This document shows, in pieces, positions 37,801 to 49,968 of a stretch of DNA of 64,000 nucleotides. Position numbers and translations under genes: made by a program. Under the pieces are notes generated by a model. That model saw only the letters and a program-made list of their open reading frames with translations, was not told where the DNA came from and ran no database searches. This stretch comes from Neospora caninum Liverpool. Lineage: Eukaryota > Apicomplexa > Conoidasida > Eucoccidiorida > Sarcocystidae. Positions within the stretch are counted from its first letter, which is position 1. Every line of letters starts with the position of its first letter. The DNA lies in contig NC_018395.1 of the NCBI RefSeq assembly GCF_000208865.1, forward strand, positions 148,920 through 212,919. The letters run 5' to 3'.

Positions 37801-40456
37801 GTTGGCTTCTCTGCGGCAACGGATAGGGGGCTGGGGCTTCGACCTGACTGCCGGAAAAGGAGAGAAAGGCCGGGGATCGGAGCGCGAGGCGAAGCGGAGC
37901 GAGGGGAGCGCCAAGCGAGGGGAAGAGGCAGGCAATGCAACGGTGCACACGCGAGAGGCAGAGCTAAAGGGTGAAGATCTGCGAACAGGAAAAGAAGGCG
38001 GAGGAACGCCATTGACGGCGGGGAATGAGTCTCCGAACTGTGTGCCAAAAATAAATCCAGGTGCTTCATCCGGCGCCACTTCCTCCACGACCCCAGACGA
38101 ACAAGCGAGAAACGCTAGCAACCCGCCACATTCGCCCACTTCTTCTGCGTCTGTTTCATCTCCCCCATTCTATTCTGATGCTGTAGCCACCTCTTCCTCT
38201 GCTGCCTCGATTTTCGGGCCTCCTTCCTCTCTGTCCCTGGCGACCTCCCCAGGAGTAGGTGGCCAGGAGGGAGACAGGACGGAGACCTCGGATCCGAGGG
38301 CGGGGGATTCCGTGGAAGATCCGAGGAACCGCTGCTTCAGCCCAGCCTCTGCGAGGGGAAGTGGAAGTCATCTCGCTTCCCATGTAACTTTAGATGGATC
38401 CACTGAAGCATGGAGACGCGCGAGCGAATTGAGCGCCCCTCTCCGAGATCGCGCTGTCGCAGTGAAAACAGCGACTCACGAGAACGCGAAGGAAAGAACG
38501 CGCATCTACGCTTCTGACTGTAAGTCATATACCAGCGGAGAGTCCAACACCGTGGATTTTTTGGCAAACGCCGTATCTATGTTTAGCTAGGCAAACAGGT
38601 CGACCGTCTGTATGTCTTCGAGGTAACACCGGCGGCCCTGTGGGCTCTCTCTTGTGTCAACATGTCCCGTTGCTGCTCTTTGTATGGCCGCATGCATTTT
38701 GCTCGCTCCTTATCGACGCGTCTGCCTGTAGATGCTCATTTTGAACCCGCTCGGTAGAGCGGGTGTAAAATCCGTAGTGACTTTGGTCTTTCGGCTCTTC
38801 TTGTTTTCATGCCTTTTATTTGCTTGTTTCTGTTTTTGTTTTCAGCAGGCGCTCGTTTCGTTGCGTCCTTGAATCTCGGGGTCGAGCAGTGCAGCACCAC
38901 CAGCGGAATCTCAAGTCGAGACAGCTCGACGCCCCCAATTCCCCATCGGCCGCCCTCGTCTGGCCCCCCTTCGCAGGCGCGTGCAGGAAGCAGTGGAGAG
39001 GGCTGGTCGGCTTCACCTCTTGCACCAGACCGGGTGTCTTTTTCTGTTTCTCCCAATGACGCTCCACGTCGCCAGGCATCTCGTCCAGCGGTGGCCGGTG
39101 ATGTAGGGTCACCGCTCATGTCAGGTGCACGTACGCCGCAGGTGGAGCGGGAGAGCACAGGAACCATGTTGCACGTCAATTCCGGTGTACATACACCCGT
39201 GGAACAGGAGGAGAGGAGCGGGTGCCTGTCGTCTGTCCATTCATGTGTATGTACACCTGGTCGTGGAAGTGAGGGAAGCACGACTGCGACGCAGCTTTCC
39301 AGTCCTTCGGTACAGACACAGTCGGAACAAGGAAGCGAGAGAGGAGATACGGCACAGGTCAATTCAGGTGCATTTCCCCCCGGATTCAGTGAGATGGGAG
39401 AGAGACAAACAAACATGCCGATGCCGCAGATGTATCGGGCTGTACATACACCTGGCCAGAACCAGTATTGTGGAGGCGAGGACGCATTCCTTAATTCGGG
39501 TGTATGTACACCGTCTGTCGGAGAGACGAATGGAGAGCAGCACTCTTTGAAGGGGCAAACGAAGAAGAGAAGAAGCAAAGTGCGAGTTCATGAGAAAACC
39601 GAGCGGCTAAACGCAGGAGCGAAGTGGGAAGAAGCAAGAACGACCGGAAGCGTCAGCAGTGGTGGCCCCGCAACTGCGCACCCTGTCGTAACGATCGGGC
39701 TGGTTGGACGGCCCGGTGGTGCACACAACCTCGTCACGCCCATTAGCAGTGAAACCGCACTGACCACGGGAGTAAGCGAAAGAGGAGACATTCTGCAAAA
39801 AGTGCGACGGAAGTGATGGGCACACGGGAGCAGCCACGACAAAGAGGGAAAACATTCAGGGACGGACTCACAGAGCAATGCTTAAGGCCAAGAGCCGACG
39901 ACACACGAAAAACCACACAGAGAAAGGCAGCCGGCGACCGCAAACAAATATTTGCATGCGTACGTAGTATATTATATATACGCCATATGGAGACAAACGA
40001 ACACGTATATTCTCATTTTGGCGTGGTTGTGGTGTCCGGGTGCAGGATTTCTCTGCGACGCGAGTTGTCCGTTTGAGCAACAAGGCAATGGAACTTCCCT
40101 ACGTGCACGGCGTGCGGTTTGAAGCTGAAGCATTCGCGTGGACGGCAAAGATCGGCTCGGAATCTCGACGGTTCCTGGTGAAGAAACACGGCTTCCAGAA
40201 GTCGCGTCTCTGCGCCATCGAGAAAATTCAACAATGGAGGGCGACCCTCTCGCCAGAGGCTTTGGAACGCGAGCTCGAAGGTGAGCGGTCAGGACGAAGA
40301 AAGAGAAGTCGAGAAACGGCCACGAAAACCCAGACAGAAACCTCATTTGCATGCACAACCATTGCTACGCATCTAGAGCTATCTATGCATATATGCATGT
40401 AATACATACAGTTCCGTATGCATCCATATATATATATATATATTATATATATATAT

Positions 40457-40487
<31 letters not shown>

Positions 40488-42668
40488 ATATATATATTAT
40501 ATATATATTATATATTATATATATATTATATATATATATATTATATATATATAGATATATATATAGATATATAGATATATGCTTGCCATGCATACATCGA
40601 TCGATAGATAGAGCTTGAGGCGCACCGCCTACGAATGTGTCGGTAAATATTACTGCATGCTGTGTCTGTGTGCATTGCTTGGTAAGGTTTCTGCTCTACT
40701 TGGCCGTTCGCCGTCTTTTTCGCTCTTCCAATACCTATTTTGTTTCCGTCCTGGTGCGAGCAGCCTGGTGGCAATACACCCCGAGATGTGGTCGCGTTCT
40801 CGCCTTCCCCTCTAGCGCGTGTCGCCCCTGTTGGACGTGCTCTACACGTCTTTTCTGGTTCTTCTCTAGGTTCTTCGGACGTGCGCGTGCGTGCGTTTCC
40901 TTCCTCGTTCGGAAACCAGAGGGGAGTGGGGGTGTGTCTGAAACTTTTTCACCACAAACGCACAGGTCCCGCCGCGTGCAGTGTCGACTGTCTGTACAGA
41001 GAGGGCGTGTGTTTCCATCCGGTTTTCCCCTGTCTTTCTCGTCTTTTCGTTTCAGAGGAGCGCCAGGTTGTGGCGAGCTTGCCTGCTGATCCGTGCCTCG
41101 CCACAGAGGCCGCGCCGCCGCCTCCGGAAGAGGTGTCTAGCCAGAGAAGCGGCGCGAGCATTTCTTTGGAGGAGGGCGAGGGTGTGCGCGCAGACCTCGA
41201 AGGACGTTCTGAAGAAGGCTCTCGAAAGCAGCGAAGGACAAAGAGCGTGGGGACACCTTCCGCTGCTCTCTACAACGCCCAGGCCTCTTCGGCCCTCTCT
41301 GTTTCTCCTCTGGCTCAGCCGGATGTTTCCAGACTAGACGCGCCAGCAACTTCTTCCGCGTTTTCTCTGTCCCCCGATGCGCAGTGTATGTACACCGGAC
41401 GGGCGGGCACGTCCCCGGAGCTGACGCACGCGCAAGACGGCATGGCGAAAGGGTGTGTGGCCATGGCGCCTCCTGGGGCAACGCGCGCCTCTCCCAGTGG
41501 GCTCTCGGCCTCTGCCTTTGGATTTCGCCCTGTGCAGCAGCCAGCGTATTCGTCTCAGGTGTCTCCACACCTACAGCCAACCCAGCAAAACACATTCCGT
41601 TCGCCTTCCTTCTCTTGCGTCTCTTCGACCCCTCCAGCCGCGGGCCTCGCTGCAGTGGACCGTTCGCTTCCTTCCGCGACTTCTCAACCTGCGCATGCGT
41701 CTCCCGCGTCGCTTCCTTCCCTGCCGCCTGCGCTGTACATGCAGTCGCCTGTCCAGGCGCCCTCTCCTTTCCCCGGGTTTTCTGTGAGTCCTCCACGGCC
41801 CGCACCCGGCAGAGCGCAAGACCCGAGAGACGGGAGAGAAGAGAAAGGCGAGAGCGACAGAATGCGCCTTCTCGCAGAGTATCAAAGCCGCGTGTCGCTG
41901 CCTGCGATAAGTTCTGCTTTCCTCCCTCCTTGCGCTTCGACTTCGTCGCCAATCTTTCCCCCCTCTGACCCGGGAGGGCGCGTGCTGGGAGCCCCCGAGC
42001 CCGCCAAGCCCCAGGGGAGCTACCCAGTTCCCAGCGAGTCTGCTCACACTACCCTCTCTCCGAATATCTGTCCGTCTTCTGCCTCGAGTTCTTCCTCTGC
42101 CGCTCCTTTTTCTCCTTTTTCAGTGGGTGGCGGCCTGTCGGCCATGCCAAGTGCGCAGTCTGCATCCGGAGCTGCCGGTCGCCGTGCATGCGGCGATGAA
42201 CGACGCGGGGGGCCGAGCAGCGACTCAGCGGCAGGCCGAGGGCTGGGAGCAGGCGACGGAAAAGAGCAAAAAGGCCCTGGGGAGTGCCCCTCATCTCTGG
42301 TTCAAAATGTCCTCTCTTCTCTTCATCCGCCGTCGCTCCCTCCGCAGTCGTCGTCGCTCCCTCGGCAGTCGTCGTCGCTCCCTCCTCAGTCGCCGTCTCT
42401 CCCTCCTCAGTCGCCGTCGCTCGGTTACGTGGCTTCTCCAGCGGTCTCGGCGTCTCTTGTTCCTCCGGGGACAAGCGCGAGTGGCGCTGCCTACCCGTTT
42501 CTCTTGTCTCCAGCGTCCCCGTCTTCGGCGTCTTCGTCTGCATCTGTTCCGCCTTCCCAGTTTCCTGCGTTTGGCGGCTCGAGCGACCACGAAGGGCACT
42601 CCGGCAACGCTCCGACTCCGAGTTGGGCACGCGCTCAAATGCTTCCACAGCCAGGGGCCAGCTGGTGA
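34871..42668 (+). CDS. ApiAP2 family DNA-binding protein
   Basis: Exons 34871-38519, 38846-39771, 40046-40280 and 41056-42668 (TGA) are in phase and give 2140 residues. Donor 1 is a perfect GTAAGT. Exon 3 encodes a single AP2 domain, roughly residues 1540-1595: LPYVHGVRFEAEAFAWTAKI, then RRFLVKKHGFQKSRLCAIEK. This carries the G-V-x-F, W, F-x-V-K-K-x-G-F and A-I signature of apicomplexan AP2 domains. The rest is Ser/Pro/Ala/Gly-rich and looks disordered apart from a possible helical segment near residues 397-450 (FHVENILENTERREELAEYA). Exon 2 holds imperfect SGV(C/H)TP repeats, and exon 4 an 18-bp repeat. The family supplies most sequence-specific transcription factors in these parasites. Expected location is nuclear; targets are unknown. 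An exon 2 start at 38849 is equally possible (one residue less). Confidence 0.85.
39121..39515 (+). repeat. SGV(C/H)TP protein repeat with GTGTAYRTACAC DNA core (AP2 exon 2)
   Basis: Six imperfect copies lie about 55-120 bp apart, near 39121, 39178, 39241, 39361, 39432 and 39493. Exact 12-mers are GTGTACATACAC at 39185-39196 and GTGTATGTACAC at 39245-39256 and 39500-39511. A near copy (C for the first G) lies at 39440-39451. The encoded cores are GVHTP, CVCTP, AVHTP and GVCTP. The two 12-mers are reverse complements of each other. Confidence 0.8.
40428..40575. repeat. TATATTATA-rich microsatellite in AP2 intron 3
   Basis: Nearly pure A/T with alternating TATATA and TATTATA blocks, inside intron 40281-41055. 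Confidence 0.95.
41384..41395. promoter_or_regulatory. GTGTATGTACAC element in AP2 exon 4, different reading frame
   Basis: An exact copy of the 12-mer, here read as Q-C-M-Y-T-G rather than G-V-C-T-P. The shared feature is therefore the DNA, not the protein. Function is inferred only. Confidence 0.4.
42329..42424 (+). repeat. 18-bp tandem repeat coding SLPPQS (AP2 exon 4)
   Basis: Five units of about 18 bp encode (S/P)SLPPQS with one SLPRQS variant. The reading frame is kept, as expected for slippage-generated low-complexity coding DNA. Confidence 0.9.
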
Positions 42669-44245
42669 GGGGCGACTTCCAGGCGGCACGTGGGAAGAAG
42701 GCAGAACATCCAGTTTTCGCGGTCCGTGGCGAAGTCACGGGGAGGCAACGGAAAGCAATACGTGAAAAAAGAGGCAGCTGCGACGAAAAAAAGTGAAACA
42801 AAGGAGAGCAGCAAAGAGGGAAGAAGATGAGAACAGGAGACAAAAAAAAAGAGGAGACAAAAGGAGGGAAGAAGGGGAGACACGAACGGCGGCGACAAGA
42901 ACACACGCGATGGAGACGATACGGCAGATGACCCCAGCGAAGGAAGACGAAAGGGTTTGGCGAAAGAAGGACCGTGGGAAGAAGCCCACGCGGAGAGACA
43001 GACGCGAGCAATCGTAAAAACAGAGGCAACAAGGAGAGTCTGCCAGGAGAGGAACAGATGTAAACCGGTTGCGGTGAAGCGACAAAATGGGGAAGAGGAT
43101 GCTGGAGTCACGGGGAGAGGCAGGCAGAGAGCTGTGAGGGCAGAGAGGAACGAGATTTCAGATGTGGTGTCTGTCGACGAAGGGGCCTGCGTGTGTCCTG
43201 GTTTCGACGACTAGCGAGCGGCTCTTTCGGACTAAAAGGCGCATGCGAAGAGAGGCACGTTTGCCTCCTGTTGATGTGTTTGTGTTTCTCTTGAGGACGG
43301 CAGCCGAGCAGAAAGTGGAGAGTCCTGGCGTTTTCCGTACTCCTGTTTTTTCCTCAATTTTCGCGTTGGAAAACCAACTGAAAAATGAAGCAGTGACTGT
43401 TTTTTTTTTGCACAACTCTTCCTCACCGCACACACGCACATGCAGGCCACCCACTGCAGAGTCGGCAGCTGTAGACAGGCTGCGCGTTTTAGGATGACCG
43501 CGACAGACGCGAGTGGATTCCCTTTCTTCTGCTGTCTGTACAGCTTTTTTCGTGCTGTGCAGGGGCTGTTTTGGACCTCCACGAATTCCGCGCCTCTCGC
43601 CGTCTCGCTTTCGGGCGTGCCGCTTGAAGGGAAGATGCGCGGAAAGTGCAGTCTCTTTCTCTCTGGCATAGACCTCGGCCGCTGCCGTCTCTGCCGTGTC
43701 AGTCCGTCCTACGCCCATGTAGGAAAGAGCGGTCTCCGCTCTGCTCCTTCTTCAGCATGTCCAAAAGACGAATTAGGCCCGCGCCGATAGACACACAGAG
43801 AGAACTCCAGAGAGTTTTAGGTGCATGGAAAGATACAGGCCGAGTGACATCGGGAGGAAGAGGGGCAAGGCAAAAGAAACCGCCAGTGGGGGACATGAGC
43901 GAGAGGGCTCCAGTGGTGCCAGAGAAAGCACTCGCAGGCACAGACTTGGAGGAAAAGCGAAGGCGGGGCGAAGCGAAAGACACCTTCAAAGGTGGGAAAT
44001 TTCTCTTGAAGAGAAATGAACAGAAAGAGCGACAAATAGCAAGACAGAGAAAGCGCACAACGCGGATGATAACGAGGCTTCCAAAGCAATGGGGATCCAT
44101 TTGTAAGGGAGATGTGGGACGGGGGCCAAACTGAACGCAGACGCCTGCAGCGCGCAGCAGTAGCGGATAAAACAGTGTAAACGCAACTACTGATTCCGTA
44201 CGACTCCTCTGTCATCAACACACGCAAATACTTCTAAATAAATAA

Positions 44246-44286
<41 letters not shown>

Positions 44287-46176
44287 GAAGTGAAAGCTTC
44301 TATGTGAGTGCCTCTGGTGGTCCTTCCAGGGTTTGCTATCGAGTGTATTTGTTTGTTTTGCAGTTGTTGCGTTTTGTTAGATTTTTTTGGGGGATATAGA
44401 GGCGCTGGAGCGCGCTGTGTGATAAAGGGTGTTACTTTTCGCTCACTAACGGTTCCGCCAAGCAAATGAGCTACATATTAGAATTTCCAGGGCTTGTGTC
44501 TCCGTAGCTCGAAATAAGTCGGCCCTTTTGCTTCGGAGCTACGCGTGACGCAGTGGCCTGCCTTCCCTGTCTGTTCCGTTCGCCTGGACAGGGCGTGCTT
44601 GAGGTGTGAATGCACGCGTACCCTTTGTGCTCTGTTGTTGAAAAAGCGGTTGCTTTTGCCTTTCCAGCCTCGCACGGCCGGACGCACCTTCAACGATTTC
44701 GAGCAGAAGGCCCGAAGCCTCTTTTCACGGAAAAGTCGCCGCGTGCTCCCGTGGCGTCAGGGAAGCGCCGCAGCTGTATGTACAGCTGGTTCTGTCGAAG
44801 TTCCCCAAAAGCTCGGTGCGGGTGTTGTTAGTTTCCACGTGTAGAGGGAGATGCAGATCAAAAGGACTCAGCATGCTTGCGAGAAAGACAGGATCAAAAG
44901 GGATAAGAAACGACCGCGCGAACGAGGAAGGCCACAGTTAACACGGCGTTAGGCTGTTGATGGTCTGTGTCACGACCACCGCAGCCGCCGTCGTTCGCCA
45001 GCACCGCTGGCGCCTGCAGACGAACGAACCGGAGTGGAAAACCAACACTCCCTTTTTTGTATCGAAACGAATCTCTAAAAACTGGTACGCAATTGTGGAT
45101 GAAGAGAGTTGGAGTAGACGTGCACAGCTAGCACGGCTACCATCGGTTTTGCGACATCTGCTGAATCTTCAGCTGAACAAACAATGTCTGCCGTAAAGCC
45201 ACTTCTACCACGAGGGCAGGTCGGGCCGTCGAGAGGCTTCAAAATTCGTTCCACCCACTATGGCTTACCGGTTAGAAGAAGCAAACAAGAAGTGAGTAAT
45301 CGACAGAATGAGCGGTGGTTCTGGTGTGCGCCTCTGGAAAGTCTCCGTTCTTCGCAGATCCGTGCGCTCGCATTTTTTTCCAGCAAAAACTGCATGCGAA
45401 AAACATTGCGAATCTGAGGCGACACCCGCCGTCGATTTTCGCTTGTGGTGGTCATTCACTGCTTTCCTCCTCAGTTCCCTTTTCCCAACATTTTGTGCTT
45501 CCCTTCTTTCGCCTTTTTGACCGTTTCTTCCTAGAGACAGACGTGTGCCGAGAACGAGAACAGGAAGAAAAGGTGTCGCCTCTCTTTTCGCGGCGGCGGC
45601 CTCTCCCATACTTTTTCTCCTTCCCTTGAGCGGGAGCTCGACGTACACTCACTGGCCGGTCGCTCCTTCCTCCTAAACTTTCCTTCTCTCTTGCAAACAG
45701 ACACGCTTGCGAACTCCAAATCTCGGACTACAACTATACATATATATAAGTGTATGTAACTGGTTATCTACCTGTCTACATATATGTATACATATTTTGT
45801 CTTTATGTACATGAATCATGATGTATATACATACTTAAATATATAAAACGATTTGCATATGTGCGTTTTTTGTTTTGTGGGTTTAGAGCATTTGTATGTG
45901 CGTTTGTATTTACGCTGTAGGTTAGAGTGGAACACAACATGGTCCTGTCTGGCGGGAGCTGCGTTTCTCTGGGTTTTCCGGATTTTTCTCGTTTCGTCTC
46001 CTCGCCTTCTCTTCTCGGCTGCGACTGCAGGGTTCCCGCGTTTGGGCAGCGGGAACTGTCGAGCTGTCGTTTCGTGGGGTAAGTTCGCCTCGAGTGTGAG
46101 ACCTCGCGCGTCGCCCGTCTTCACCAACGATAGTCTGTCTCATTTCTTTCTCTTCTTTCTGCTCTTCTGGCGCACC
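42669..46176. other. spacer between AP2 gene (3') and LRAT-domain gene (5')
   Basis: No coding exon is supported. Short frames at 43158-43790 and 44950-45650 show no recognisable family. Contents include a purine-rich stretch (42760-43000), a (TA)n run at 44251-44287, a TGTATGTACA motif near 44773, TGCATGC at 45391-45397 and TA-rich DNA around 45735-45850. It likely comprises the AP2 3' UTR and the LRAT gene promoter and leader. Confidence 0.5.
44251..44287. repeat. (TA)n microsatellite
   Basis: Near-perfect TA run in intergenic DNA. Confidence 0.95.
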
Positions 46177-49100
46177 ATGGGTCATCCCGCGGGATCTGCC
46201 GGCGAGGCCAAGCGCGAAGAGGCTGAGTTTCATTCGCCTTCGTCTCCACGGTCTTCGCGAGAGGTGATCTATCGGAGGTCGACGAGCAGCAGCGTAGGTG
46301 CCTCTTCCCCCTCCGCGTCTTCACGGCCAGATCGAGGTCGGGGTGCGTCTCCCCAAAGAACGTTTTCCTCCTTCAGTTTCGCCTCTCTTGCCTCTGCCGT
46401 CACTTCCCTGCATCGAGGCGCCTCCTCTGAACTGCTCCCGCGGAGGGCGAGAAACCGGAGCAGTGAATCCGTCTCTCCTTCGGAAACTGCGTCTCTAAAC
46501 CTCCCCTCCAGTCCTTCCTCTTCCTCTTCTTCTGCCGGAGAGTGTCCGCCGATTTCTGGAAGCAGAGAGCATGGAGGGGCAACACAGGAGGAAGACAAAG
46601 AAGACTCGGGGCTGGCCGACAAGGAGCGAGGACGGCTCGATGATTCGCGAGTCGATGACTTCGACATGCACGGGGCCCTCGTTTTCGACGACTACGACTT
46701 GCTCAATTATCCTCCCACCGCGCTCTCTCTCTCGATGAGTCGAGCTTCCAGTCTCTCTACAGCACCGCACAGAAAAACAGTCCAAGACGGCACCGCTCTG
46801 TGTCCCGTTTCTGCAGCCGAAAGCGCGCGTCGAACCGGAGAGGCAACGGACGGAACAGTTGGTGCGCCGAGCGAGGAGGGAACGCGAGACTCTCCCCCCG
46901 ACAGTTCTTCCAGATTTCTCACTGGCGGCGGCACGGCAGATTGCATGGAGGACCCGGTGGGAAGCGGAGGAGTCGAAGGAAGAGCGAGACAGGCAACAGA
47001 AAATGCAGTTGCGGAAATCCCCATCGAAGACGACGGGACATCTCTCCTTGTTGATGAAGCGCCCAGCATCACACCACCCGACCGCTCTGACTGCTTCCGT
47101 CTTTCCTCTTCCTCTCTCTTCCCGTTCTTTTGGTCTTCTTCCTCTTCGTCCTCTTCTTTTCCTTCCTCCTCTTCCTCTTCTTTCCCCTCTTCCTCTTCTT
47201 TCTCTCCAGAGGTGCGTGCGTATTCGCGTGGAAATCTGCGAGGAGCAGCTGCGGTGGCAGCAGCGGCTGTCTCTTCTCTCAGTCGAGACTCTCTGGGGAC
47301 GGGCGAGGCCCGCCTTCTCTGGCACCCGTTGATTACGCGCTGTGTGTACGGTCCTCTCGCCAAGGCGCGTTTCTACCTGATGATGCATCCGGAAGAAGCT
47401 GCAGATGCCGTCGTCGTTCTCCGCCTCTCCGATTTCCTAGTGCGCCGCAGCCTCACAAGAATCCCTGGAGACGCAACAGAACTCGAGGCAACGCCTACCC
47501 AGAAGAGGGCCAAGAAACAGATAGAGAAAGAGACGGAGGAGGTAGATGGGGAAGAAGAGAGAGGCAGACTGCGAGAGGGAGAGGGTGAGAGCCACGGGGA
47601 AGGGCGAAGCGTGGGAGACAGGGACGGAGAGAGAGGGGCGGATAGAGAAGGAAGAGGGCCATCCGTTTTCGAGCGAGGAAACGTCGCAGTGGACGTTGCT
47701 GCAGTGGAAATGGAAGTTCTTCAAATCTATCGTCGGAAGCCTCAGGGCATCGTGATCCTCAACGATCTGCCGTTGTCGTGTCCAGCGTTTTTGCGCGTTG
47801 AGGACAAAGAGGCGAAACAAGCCAAAGAGAAGCAAAAAAAGGGAGAGGCGATGGAGGAGAGAGAACGAGAGACGCGCGAGCCGCGAGGGATCCCCACTGA
47901 CCCAAGTGTCGCCCAGTTCCTTCCTGACTCCTCCAGCGACTCGAGGGTCGCGGGTGGAGAGGGGCGGAGAGGAGACGGAGATAAGGGCGTGAAGGCGAGC
48001 AGCAATCGCGAGGAAGAGACAACCTGGCCTCGCGACCGTGGATCCCAAAGGCGGTCCGTTTTCGTCCCTTTCACTCGGGACGTTTTTTCTTCCCCCTTCC
48101 TCCACGAAATCGCTACACCTCTCGGAGGTTTCTCTGTCCCCTCGTCTGCCTTGTCTCCTCTGAAAAAGACCCGAACAGCCAGGCCGCAAGGCGCTGCCGC
48201 AGAGAACACTCCAGGCTGCTCACCCGCTGCGGCTGCCGGCAGTCTGTGCTGCGCCGGGGCGCATGCGGAGATGCCTGCAGAGCTGACTGAAGAAGGAAAG
48301 AAAGAGATCGAGGAAGAGAAGGAGGTTGGCAAGGAGGGTGTGGGAAAGACAGTGTGCACCGAGGCGGCGTTGGCAGCAGCCCTGGAGGCCGCGAGAGAGG
48401 CAGCTGCGCGTCAAGACGGAGATTTCGAGAGCGAAGAAGCGAGGCTGGCGGCGGCGGTGCAACGCAGCAGGGGGTCTTCTGCGTTCCGGCAAAACTTCCT
48501 TTTTGAAGACGAAGTCGAGGAAAAGGACGACGAGTGGATAGATGCTCGCAAACAAGGAAACAACCCTGTCGTCCTCCTCGTGATGCGCCGAGGCACCGAC
48601 CTCGCTCAGCTCGCAGAACTCGACGGCATCCGCCATGCATGCATCACACCCATTCCTCTCCAACTGGGAGATCACATCTACCGAGCCATCAAACCTCGAG
48701 GCATCTTGTAAGCTCTGGCCATCCGGTTTGTCCTCAGGGAACTGTCGGAACCCACGCCGAGAACCCTGTTTTCACACCCAACACCCGCTGTCCGTCTCGT
48801 CGCTGCAAAGCTTCGCCGTCTATACATATCTATATATCTATCTAGGTATATGGAAACAGATATGCTTGAGTCTCTGATCTCATTTGTAAGTGTAGAGTTA
48901 TACTTGCAGGTTTAACTTCCTTCAGGTCTTGCCTCGCGACCGCCAGCTGGGTCTGTGTACCACCTGGAATGTCGGTTTCTTTTCAGGTCGATGGCGACTC
49001 ACCATGGCATCTACGCTGGACACGGTAAGAGAGAGCAGCGCGACAGAACCCCTGTCTCGCGTCGCTGTGCACGAGCAGTCTCGCTGTTCAGTTTAGGGAG

Positions 49101-49937
49101 ATGTGCTGCATGTGGCGGGCCACATTTGCTATTAAAAACGCAGTGTTCGGGCACACATCACGCTGGCGGTGGTGTATGGACAGTGCGTCTCGGCTCCTTG
49201 GCGATGCGAACGCGTAACGCCGCCAGAGGGCCACGCATATCCTTTCTTTTTCACTCAATGTTTCTCGCGATTGAACGTCGAGGCATTAATGTAGATTGAC
49301 ACGTCTTCTTTCACTCGCTCGCCCATGCGCGCTTCAGTCTGTTACCGCCTTCGCCCACCTCTCCGTTTTCTACAACACCTTTCTCTCTATTTTCGGTCTC
49401 CCTCGCTGGCCTCCCTCTCCCACTCTTTCTCTCGCTCTCGCTACATCTCCCCTTTCTGCTTCTCGCGCTGTAGCTGTGTTCGGCCTTTCCCAATCTTTCG
49501 TCTCCCTCTCTGGCTCCTCTCTGTCCTGGACGTGGTTTCTTCTCTCTCGGTGGTCGGCAGGTCGGCAGGTCGGCAGTGGGTAATCTCCCCCGCATCCCTC
49601 TGGTTGTTCGTCTTTCAGGTCGCGTGTTTCATTTGAGTGGAAATGAAAGGCAAGGCCTGTGGGCTCTCTTAGCAAATCAACGAAGCGCCAAAGTGCGCGT
49701 AACGTCCATCCGACGCTTCATGGGTCGCGGCCGCTCTGCGCTCCGAGTGAAGAGATACAAGGAGGAACAGTGCGATCATCCTTTTGTACGTTGTATGCCG
49801 AACTGCCAATTCAGGCTTCGTCGCCCTTTCCCGTTGTCACGCCTTCCTCTTGGCATCTTCATCCTGTGTTCTTCGATACCCTTATCCTCTCCAGCCTATA
49901 TGCCTATACACAAAGATACATGTATGTGTGTATAAGC

Positions 49938-49968
<31 letters not shown>

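Noticed and set aside
36203..37948. Long minus-strand open frame of 581 codons
   Set aside because: It lies wholly opposite AP2 exon 1 and reads as Arg/Pro/Ser-rich mirror sequence with no domain. It is a by-product of GC-rich coding DNA.
38809..39816. A separate gene starting at 38809 with a signal-peptide-like MPFICLFLFLFS
   Set aside because: The hydrophobic start is an intron polypyrimidine tract read as protein. The GTAAGT donor at 38520 and the acceptor at 38845 join this stretch in phase to the AP2 gene.
43158..45660. Several short open frames between the AP2 and LRAT genes
   Set aside because: No family resemblance, inconsistent phases across possible splice sites, and overlapping frames on both strands.
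45853..46176. N-terminal extension of the LRAT-domain protein with hydrophobic residues
   Set aside because: It is in frame but low in coding character, and it precedes a much better start context (ACCATGG) at 46177. Probably leader sequence.
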